From Xiphophorus maculatus (Eukaryota; Chordata; Actinopteri; Cyprinodontiformes; Poeciliidae): a stretch of DNA of 64,000 nt. Below are positions 47,117 through 64,000 of the stretch, piece after piece. The notes beneath the pieces were generated by a model. The model was given only the letters and a program-made list of their open reading frames with translations, did not search any database and was not told where the DNA came from. Both the position numbers and the translations under genes were made by a program. How positions within the stretch are numbered: position 1 is the stretch's first letter; the number at the start of each line of letters is the position of its first letter. Location of the stretch: contig NC_036447.1 of assembly GCF_002775205.1 (NCBI RefSeq), positions 20,008,501 through 20,072,500 of the forward strand, written 5' to 3'.

Positions 47117-47698
47117 CTTGTTTGAATTCAACAACCAGTCTGATAGCAGGCATCACTCATGACGATTCGAGGAGCGTTGTCGTAAACTAATATGATTGGT
47201 TAATGTCAACTCTACGTCACTTGCGGCGTCCAATAGCCTCTAAATGTTAAACGTTTGTTTGTATTTGATTGGAGAGCTCGGTGCTGCGCTAACGTAAATG
47301 GAGATTAGTTAATGCGAGCCTTGAATCCTTTACAGTCTGATTCTCACATCGATAAATAGTTTCTTATCTGTAGTATGTGTTGATTTTCCAGTCGTAAACA
47401 GGTGAGTCTGGACTGTTTGGGCTTAGCATAGCGATGTGATCGCATAATATGTTTTGTTCATTAAGCTATCAGGATTAGCTCCAGGTAGCTAAACGCTAAC
47501 ACTGTGCATTCTTCAACTCCATTTGTAATTATCCCTCTATAAAGTCATAACTAAGCACAGAAGATACAACTCTAATGTTGCTCTTTGACTACTGTGACAA
47601 CGTTCACATTGCTTCCGGTATCTAACCATGTTAGCATGTGCTAACGGGCGACCATAAAGGCTGAAATTTCCCTGCATTTCATTATTAATCCAGCAGTC
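47117..47698 (+). promoter_or_regulatory. nde1: nde1 promoter and 5' UTR
   Basis: A CCAAT motif at 47230-47234 lies in a CG-containing patch (GCGGCGTCCAATAGCC). A donor-like GTGAGT occurs after AACAG at about 47401, suggesting a noncoding first exon ending there. Coding begins at 47699. Confidence 0.5.
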
Positions 47699-50000
47699 AT
47701 GGTAGAGCCAACGGCACACTCATTTCCGTCCCTGAAAGAGGAGCTGGAATACTGGAAAGAACAAGCACACAAACACCAGCAAAGGTAACCACCCAGCAGT
47801 GTACGATGTTTCCAGGTGTTCTGGGTGAAGTTGAACACATTTTCGTCACCAGGGCGGATGAGGCTCAGGAAGAGCTGCAGGAATTCCAGCAGATGAGTCG
47901 AGACTATGAGGCAGAGCTGGAAACGGAGTTAAAGCAGTGTGAAGGTCGGAACAAAGAACTGCTGCTGGATAATAACAGGCTCCGTATGGAACTAGAAAGC
48001 ATAAAGGTACATAAACAGACCAGACTATTGTTAATGACTATACTGCAAAAGAAATGACAGAGAATTTGTCCTCACAAATTTTATTCAAAATACAGACCAG
48101 ATATGAAATAGCTACTTTTTGCTTTTCATACAGCACCTTGCGAGTCTCTATTACAACAGAGTCTTTAGTGTATTTACTGAGTTATCACGCCACAAACCAA
48201 CACATCCTAGTGCAAAAATGCAAAGTGGAAGAAAATGATTATTCAGGTGGACTAAATACATGTTTAAACGTTATCTGTAAAAAAAAAGAAAAGAAAGAAA
48301 AATCACTTGAAAGCCAAATAAAATATGCTGATTAAAGACTGTAATGCCAAAAAATTGTGGAAAGGTTCAAGGTTATGAATGCATTTGCAGTTCATTGTAA
48401 CAGAGGAACTGAAGGAGAAAGTTTTAAGGTTAATTTTTAGGTTATGATTTTTCTGTGTGCCATCTGTAGGAGAAATTCGACGCCCAGCATTCAGAGGCCT
48501 TCAGGCACATCTCAACACTGGAGGACGATCTGGCCGAGACCAAGGCGGTCAGAGACCATCTGCAGAAATATATCAGGGAGCTAGAACAGTCCAATGATGA
48601 CCTAGAGAGGACTAAAAGGTCAGTGTTTTGGTAATTACTGTAGTAATTTAGTTGAACCTTCTAATCAAACATCTTAAAAAGATTTTTCTCGTGTAATGGT
48701 ATGTAGTTATTCTGTTTTCTTGCTCTTTTTTTGTTTTTTAATGCTTTATTCTAGTTTGATCGATTGTTTAAAGATTAAATATCAGTTTTCTGATATATAT
48801 AGAGAGGAAAAGGAATGGCGTTTGGGCTCATGTATCACAGATGAATTATTAGCACAGGTCAGGAGCTGTTGCTTAAAATAGGTGCTGCAGAGAAACATTT
48901 TCTTGCTTTCTACCATTTAAAGCAAGTACAGCATTGTACAAAATATGCTAATTGTCAGCGCTGAAGCTGACTTATTTTAAATTGCAAACTCTGTCACAGG
49001 GCTACCATCATGTCTCTGGAGGACTTCGAGCAGCGCATGAACCATGTCATCGAGAGGAACGCTTTTCTGGAAAGCGAGCTGGACGAGAAGGAGAACCTGC
49101 TGGAGTCTGTTCAGAGACTTAAGGATGAAGCCAGAGGTATGCAGACTCCTAGCCTGGTAAAAACTGTCCCCTTGTCCTACGCTATTTGCTTCCTACAGAG
49201 GGTCTGGGCTCTCGACTGTTGAGAAACTGTTGTGTGGACTCTCTTCAAGTTTTAAATTTCACCCAGTTGCTAATGTTGGAGCGGAATTGCACAGGAAGTC
49301 AACGGCCAGGCTAGCAGACTCATAGCACTGGAGTCGGTTTTAACCTCTTATGTTCTACATGATTTGACAGCTGGCACCAAACAAGGATCTATTTATGCAA
49401 CAGAAAATTAGGAGCCAAATGCAGGCCCAGCACTGCTTTAGCCATGCTCAAGATCTTCTTTTAAAGAAATCTGTTGTCAGTTTATTCTCAGCTACTTCGT
49501 TTATAGTCAGGAAGCTCTGTTTGTACCACATATATTTTAAAGGGGATTGTTGTTTTTTTTAGGTTAAGATGCTGTACGGATGAACATCTGAAATATTCAA
49601 AATGATTGACTTGTACAGACACTGACTGACTTTGTTTGTGTCAGACCTCCGCCAGGAGCTGGCTGTCCGTCAGAAGGAGAGACGGCCGTCCAGCAGTCTG
49701 GGCAAAGACTCAGACCGCTCAGAAATGCGGTGCTCCTCTCCACCCAATCTGTCCATCCCCATCACGCCCTCCAAACCTGTGGGCTCGTACATGACGCCCC
49801 CTGCCTCCAGCATCCGCAGGGGTAATAAGACATTCACAACTACGAGCTAGGACCAAATGATTCAGGTTCTTACTCTAAGCTCAACAGCTACTTTTATTTT
49901 CCAGGAGACGGTCTAACAGGAACCCCTCTGACTACATCTGCTAGAATATCTGCACTGAACATTGTCGGGGAGCTGCTGAGAAAAGTTGGGGTAAGATTGG

Positions 50001-50038
<38 letters not shown>

Positions 50039-50438
50039 TTCTTCTTGTTCCTGGGTTTGCATTTTTAATTCGACTTTGTATAATCGTTGTCAGAATTTGG
50101 AGTCGAAGCTTGCATCCTGTCGAGACTTTGTCTACGAGACGTCCTCCAACAGACCGGCGCTCCCCGTCGGCCCCTGCAGTCCTTCAGGTTTAGACGCAGG
50201 TCCTGAGGTCCAGGCCAGCAGCTTCAGCCCTCCTCCTCAGTACGACAGGTTAGAAAGACGATGGACAGGAGGAACTCTATGTGAACCAAGCCTTGTTCTC
50301 CTCGTGTGACGAGTTCTCATGATCCAGTTTGGCTTGTCTTTCAGTCTGGTGAAGCGGTTAGAGTTCGGACCGGCTCCTCCCAGAGTGGTATCCCACAGTC
50401 CCCAGTCTCCACAGGGAGGGGTCAAGATCCTGCTGTAA
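47699..50438 (+). CDS. nde1: Nuclear distribution protein nudE homologue 1
   Basis: Eight exons join in frame: 47699-47784, 47853-48006, 48470-48618, 49000-49136, 49645-49821, 49905-49990, 50094-50248 and 50345-50438 (TAA). They give 345 residues, the normal NDE1 length. The N-terminal half, to about residue 190, is the long coiled coil: [54 protein letters not shown] and [20 protein letters not shown]. This part dimerises and binds LIS1 and dynein. The C-terminal half is low complexity and then has [18 protein letters not shown] and [15 protein letters not shown], the conserved second helix region. KENLLESVQ and [14 protein letters not shown] agree with NDE1 better than with NDEL1. The gene acts at centrosomes and in nuclear migration. 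As in human it runs toward myh11 tail to tail. Confidence 0.95.
50005..50036. repeat. (TA)16 microsatellite in nde1 intron 6
   Basis: Uninterrupted TA dinucleotides starting 14 bases after the exon 6 donor. Intronic. Confidence 0.9.
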
Positions 50439-52600
50439 CATGGTTCTACAGAACCCTGTACTCTGAGCTTGGCTTGTCTGCCCTAGTTGAACAGAGAGAG
50501 CTCCGTTCTCAGATTAGGAGAAAGCAGAGCTACTCCGCCCATCAACTGATGGACTCCTGCTGCCTTAGGCTCAACATATAACCACAGAAAGCTGCTCCAC
50601 GTTCTTAACGAGCCCACCGCTCATCTCTTCCACTCTATCTACGCTGCAGTCTGCGTCGACGCTTTCTGTGATGGATCAAAGCACACCTGACTCTGACTTA
50701 GTGAAGCCGCTGCGCCTGCCTGTATCAATATATCGATCGCGACCTATGCGGGGGGAAAAAGCGACGGCAATTACAGCCGTCTGGGAGATGAGCCTGGAAC
50801 AGGGACCAAGAACCTGACCTTGGATTTTAGCTAATGTGTTTCTGACCAAACTGAAGCTGTGATTAAACATAAATGGATATAAATCCATTGGGTTGGGTTT
50901 TTATTTTTTAAAATAAGTTAAAATATCTATCCTTCATATTTAATCTGGTTTATCCCAACCTGCTTCCATTTCATACCCATAAAACCATTAGTGTATCACT
51001 TTTTTTATTAAATTAAACACAAGTAGTCACTTAAACGCTCAAATGACATGGGTTTTTTTTTTGAAGACCTTAGATTGCACCCTCTATTGATTTGTGATCA
51101 CAAATCAATGGAATCAAAAAGCCCCAGAGTAACCTCCTTCCAGTAGATTATAATTACTGCGTCACACAGCCTTTCAGCAGATGATAGCATCTACCATTGA
51201 TATTGTGACGTTAATGACCAAAAAATATGAAAAGGTCATTGAAAGCAGAAATTGTATTATAAAATAATTTTATTTTGATGCATTTCTTTTAAATTTTGTC
51301 TGCCACTGTTTTCAGTAAAATGTAAGGCAATAATTGAGAGGATGTCTGACGCGCTCACAGGCAACAACAATTCATGATATTGACTCAAGACTTCAAGGTA
51401 TGATATAAATATATTTACTACAGTTCTGTTGGCTGGAAATTTTCCTAACAAGAGAATTTTTTTTTAAACTAGGGAGAAGTGTATGCAGCTCTTTTCAGCC
51501 AGCTGGTTGGCAGTACTTCTAACACTTAGCCGCCCCCCACAAACATTTAACCCTTTACTGCCCAGATTTATTTGCAAATATATAAAGGCACAAATTGTTT
51601 TGCAGTCAAGCAGATGTTTATCAGGTGTGATGAATTCAAGAGATATAAATGTAGGCATCTAGTCTGAAAACTAGCAGAATTTGGTAGAATTTGTTAAAGT
51701 GGCTTCAATGAGCGTTGAATGAGCATCGACAGGCAGCAGTGGAATATTATTTCCAACATTGCTAGATGCAGTTTGAAGCAGCTGCAATAGTCTATAAGGT
51801 GGTGGCGCTTAGTATGGATCAGTTTCTATTAAGGTCTGCAAAGGTTTTAAAAACGTGTTATAAGAATGCATAAATCTTTTTTCATTGTTCCTGTGGTTTA
51901 AAATCCCTTTAATCGCACGTCTGAGAAAGTGAGTATTTTTCCCCCCCATCTGTAACAGTGCCCCTTCTCCAACTATTGCTGCACATTGCTGGTCAGGATG
52001 CTGAAAAAAAGGCATGTGTTTTTCTCATACTTCCAGAAAAGACCAATTTGACTGGTATTTTTTCCAAACAGCCAAAAATAAAAACATAAGGATATTAAGT
52101 ATAATTCATAATCACTGTCGGTAATGTCAACTTCTTCCTGTCAGTGTGCCGACTCCTTTCATTACTTTGTCTTTTAATGTGAGAAAAAAAATTGAGCTTC
52201 TGACAGATGCAATTGATCATCTTGCAGATTTATGCATTTCTGCAAAATCTATGCTGTTACAGATTTTCAGGCAATTCTAGCGTTTAACTTGGCACCCATG
52301 CACTTCTGAATGTACAGATCTTTTGAGCATTGAGAGTTACAGTATGTTTAGGGGGAGAAAAAAAGTACAGTATTTTAAGTTTTAAGATGAACACGGTTTA
52401 TGAGATTGTGTTATGTAAAGCAAATATTTGACATTGTATTTTTAATGGGACAGTGTACAAGGAAACTTGCCTGTAAACTGAAAAATCTTGGTTTTCGATC
52501 TCATCTCATGTTTGTTCATACGTTGCTTTTTGTATGCGTCTTTTTGTTTAATAAAGGAGGCAGATCTGATTGGGATTTAAGCTGCAACAAAACTATAGAT
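50439..52600 (+). other. nde1: nde1 3' UTR and downstream region
   Basis: Noncoding. No gene or clear exon is seen. ATTAAA near 50863 and AATAAA near 52550 are possible transcript ends. A 24-bp perfect palindrome is at 51086-51109. Confidence 0.45.
51086..51109. repeat. 24-bp perfect palindrome
   Basis: ATTGATTTGTGA is followed directly by its exact reverse complement with no spacer. It lies downstream of nde1. Confidence 0.85.
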
Positions 52601-52820
52601 CACAAGTGTCAAACTCCAGTCCTCGAGGGCTGCTGTCCTGCAACTTTTAGATATGCCTCTGCTGCACCACACCTGAATAGAATAATTAGGTCATTATGGC
52701 TCTGGAGAACTGATCTACACAAGGAGGTAATTAAGCCATTTCATTCCAGTGTTTTGTACCTGTGGCACATCTAAAAACTGCAGGACAGCGGCCCTGGAGG
52801 ACTGGAGTTTGACACACCTG
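52601..52820. mobile_element. hAT-type MITE, copy 2, with exact 8-bp duplication
   Basis: The 220-bp element runs from CACAAGTGTCAAACTCC to GGAGTTTGACACACCTG. The 8-bp flank CTATAGAT is identical on both sides (52593-52600 and 52821-52828), diagnostic for hAT insertion. The interior is collinear with the copy at 16365-16583 when one is reversed. Confidence 0.9.
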
Positions 52821-52828
52821 CTATAGAT

Positions 52829-54509
52829 GATGCCTGAATCTAGTTACTGCAACTGAAAGGAAATTCTCAAACATTTAGTTTTCGGTCTAACAGTTCTCTG
52901 TTTAAGTAACACAATAAAGATTCTTAAATACACCATCAGCTTCTTCATTATCGAAAACTGTATGCAAGGCTTACCTGGAAAACAGGGATTTGAGTATTTC
53001 ACACTTAAGGATGTTAGTTTGTACAGTGGGAGCATAAATCAGGCAACGTAGAACCACTCAAGTCAAATGCCAGGTTATGTTTTTCTTAAGTTGAGTTTTA
53101 GTTTATTTAGATTTCACATAGCTCTTTATAGAATATAATATACTTTATTGATCCCCAAGGGGAAATTGCTTATTTGTTGAAAGCTACTCCATCTTAGGTA
53201 ATAAATACCAAGTTTGTAAAATATATATATACCTAAGAGTGATGAGTTCAAAATGACTAGATATAAACAAATAACAACTTGCATAAGCTCAATGGCCAAA
53301 TTACCTTATTGCATAAGAACTGACATGATGGAAGATGTCTCATTCCACTGCTGGTTTATTTCACAAACTAGTATTTTTTCATCAATATTAAAGGAATTTA
53401 CTTGAAACAAGCTCCTATTGCTTGCAAGTTAACTTTGTGCTAAGGTATTTGCACTTGAAGCAAAACCTTAAACACTAAAATAAGATTTTGTGTTTTTGCA
53501 GTGTTGTGTTCGCCAGCAACTTGCCAATGACCCATTCATTATAAATAATCAGGGAAACGTCTCAAACTGTCCCTGACGGATTAGACTTGCCCACGTTCAT
53601 CTTTCATTCAGCCTGCTTACAGTTGGCATGTTAAGTTGAAGGATAAGGTGTTCAAAAAATAAAACTGAGGTTTTTTTTAGCTCTTTATTTTGTGCAAGTG
53701 GTTCAACAATTAAAGAATACAACAAAGTGTCATGTAAACAATAGCTGATTATATTGAATGAGACTTAATTAGTTTAAATGTGACTGGAGGAGAATTGTAG
53801 AGCATGTACATGTAAATTTGAACAAATAGAAAATAAAAATGTGCCCAGTGCCATATAAACATGTGGTTCATGATTGATTTAATAGGAGATAAACCTCGTC
53901 TGTCCTCTAGTGAGCAGAATCATGAGCACAACAGAGCACAGAAAAGGTGCAAATAATGTCAAAAAGTGGCTTTAAAAACTCTGGGTTAAATATTTGATGG
54001 GATATAAAAGTCAGCACTGACTGGACGCAGAAAGACTAAACTCTGCCCATCCAATCTGAACCCATTTCAGTGCTGCTGGAACAGTAACAGCAGTCACAGG
54101 CAACAGGACGACAGGAGTTACACGCCTGCTTTAGATTTTAAAGTGGGTGTCGATAAAAAGGCATTTCTGTGTACAAAACATTACGAGTAGGAATCAGACA
54201 TTCAGTGCAGTACAAAAAAACTCCCCCCCCAAAAACAACAAAAAAACTCTCCCCCCAAAAAACAGTGTTTGTTAGAAACAGCAAATCACAACAACGGAGC
54301 CACGTGAACAACTCCTCTTTGTGAATATCAAGTCCTTCTGAACGTGTGTGTGCACTTCAAAAGAATAACCTGTTAACTACTAGAAATAAGATAAATGAAA
54401 ATATATATTTAGAAGTGTCACGAAGGATAGCGAAGCAGGCTTTTGACATTAACTTGTTGGAGACAGCCATTGCCCCTGAACTTTTATGTCTGGTTTTCCA
54501 AAGTCCTTC
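52829..54509 (-). other. myh11: myh11 3' UTR and gap to nde1
   Basis: Noncoding. A minus-strand AATAAA (TTTATT at 53684-53689) about 0.8 kb past the myh11 stop is the likely myh11 polyadenylation signal. A plus-strand AATAAA lies at 53658-53663, close beside it. A short TTTATTGATCCCCAAGGGG motif near 53144-53162 is common in fish repeats. Confidence 0.5.
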
Positions 54510-63936
<9,427 letters not shown>

Positions 63937-64000
63937 CTGTACAGAGACGGACAGAAGTCGCCATTACCCGGATTTATCATAAACTGGATATTAAGACTGA

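Noticed and set aside
47699-50438. Assignment to ndel1
   Set aside because: Diagnostic blocks (KENLLESVQ and the SCRDFVYE region) and linkage to myh11 favour nde1.

Overview
This is a vertebrate chromosome segment, almost certainly from a teleost fish and probably a percomorph. The evidence is AT-rich intergenic DNA, compact split genes with GT-AG introns, fish-type tRNA-derived SINEs and hAT and Tc1-like MITEs, and protein sequences that align residue by residue with human orthologues while differing in the way fish proteins do. The exact species cannot be read from the window.

Six protein-coding genes were reconstructed exon by exon with splice phases that close. From left to right they are mpv17l (+, 857-6471, 4 exons), bmerb1 (+, 9778-19950, 6 exons), marf1 (-, 24530-40124, 26 coding exons), panx1 (+, 41666-44986, 5 exons), nde1 (+, 47699-50438, 8 exons) and the 3' two thirds of smooth-muscle myosin heavy chain myh11 (-, 54510 to beyond the right edge, 24 constitutive exons plus one alternative tail exon). 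The order MPV17L-BMERB1-MARF1-NDE1-MYH11 is that of human 16p13.11. The pannexin gene sitting between marf1 and nde1 is the departure, since human PANX1 is on chromosome 11.

The genes share no pathway. They encode a peroxisomal/mitochondrial membrane protein, a bMERB-domain protein with a CAAX-like end, an NYN/LOTUS RNA-silencing factor, a large-pore channel, a dynein/LIS1 scaffold and a contractile myosin. Bmerb1 and marf1 converge, as do nde1 and myh11. Marf1 and panx1 diverge from a shared region of about 1.5 kb.

Repeats include a degenerate LINE and a short LINE tail in mpv17l intron 1, a pair of inverted-orientation hAT MITEs (16.4 kb and 52.6 kb), two same-strand tRNA-derived SINEs with clean target duplications bracketing the 3' end of panx1, Tc1-like remnants in introns, and an unusual array of alternating ACTAGT and GATATC palindromes just upstream of nde1. 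Several short perfect palindromes (24-42 bp) are scattered through introns and gene-tail regions.

The most noteworthy observations are a one-base frame discrepancy in the first coding exon of marf1, a conserved SM2-type cassette exon in myh11 with a 42-bp palindrome beside it, the placement and short C-tail of panx1, and the palindrome array upstream of nde1. No CRISPR array, operon or bacterial feature is present, and no clear novel multi-gene system was found.
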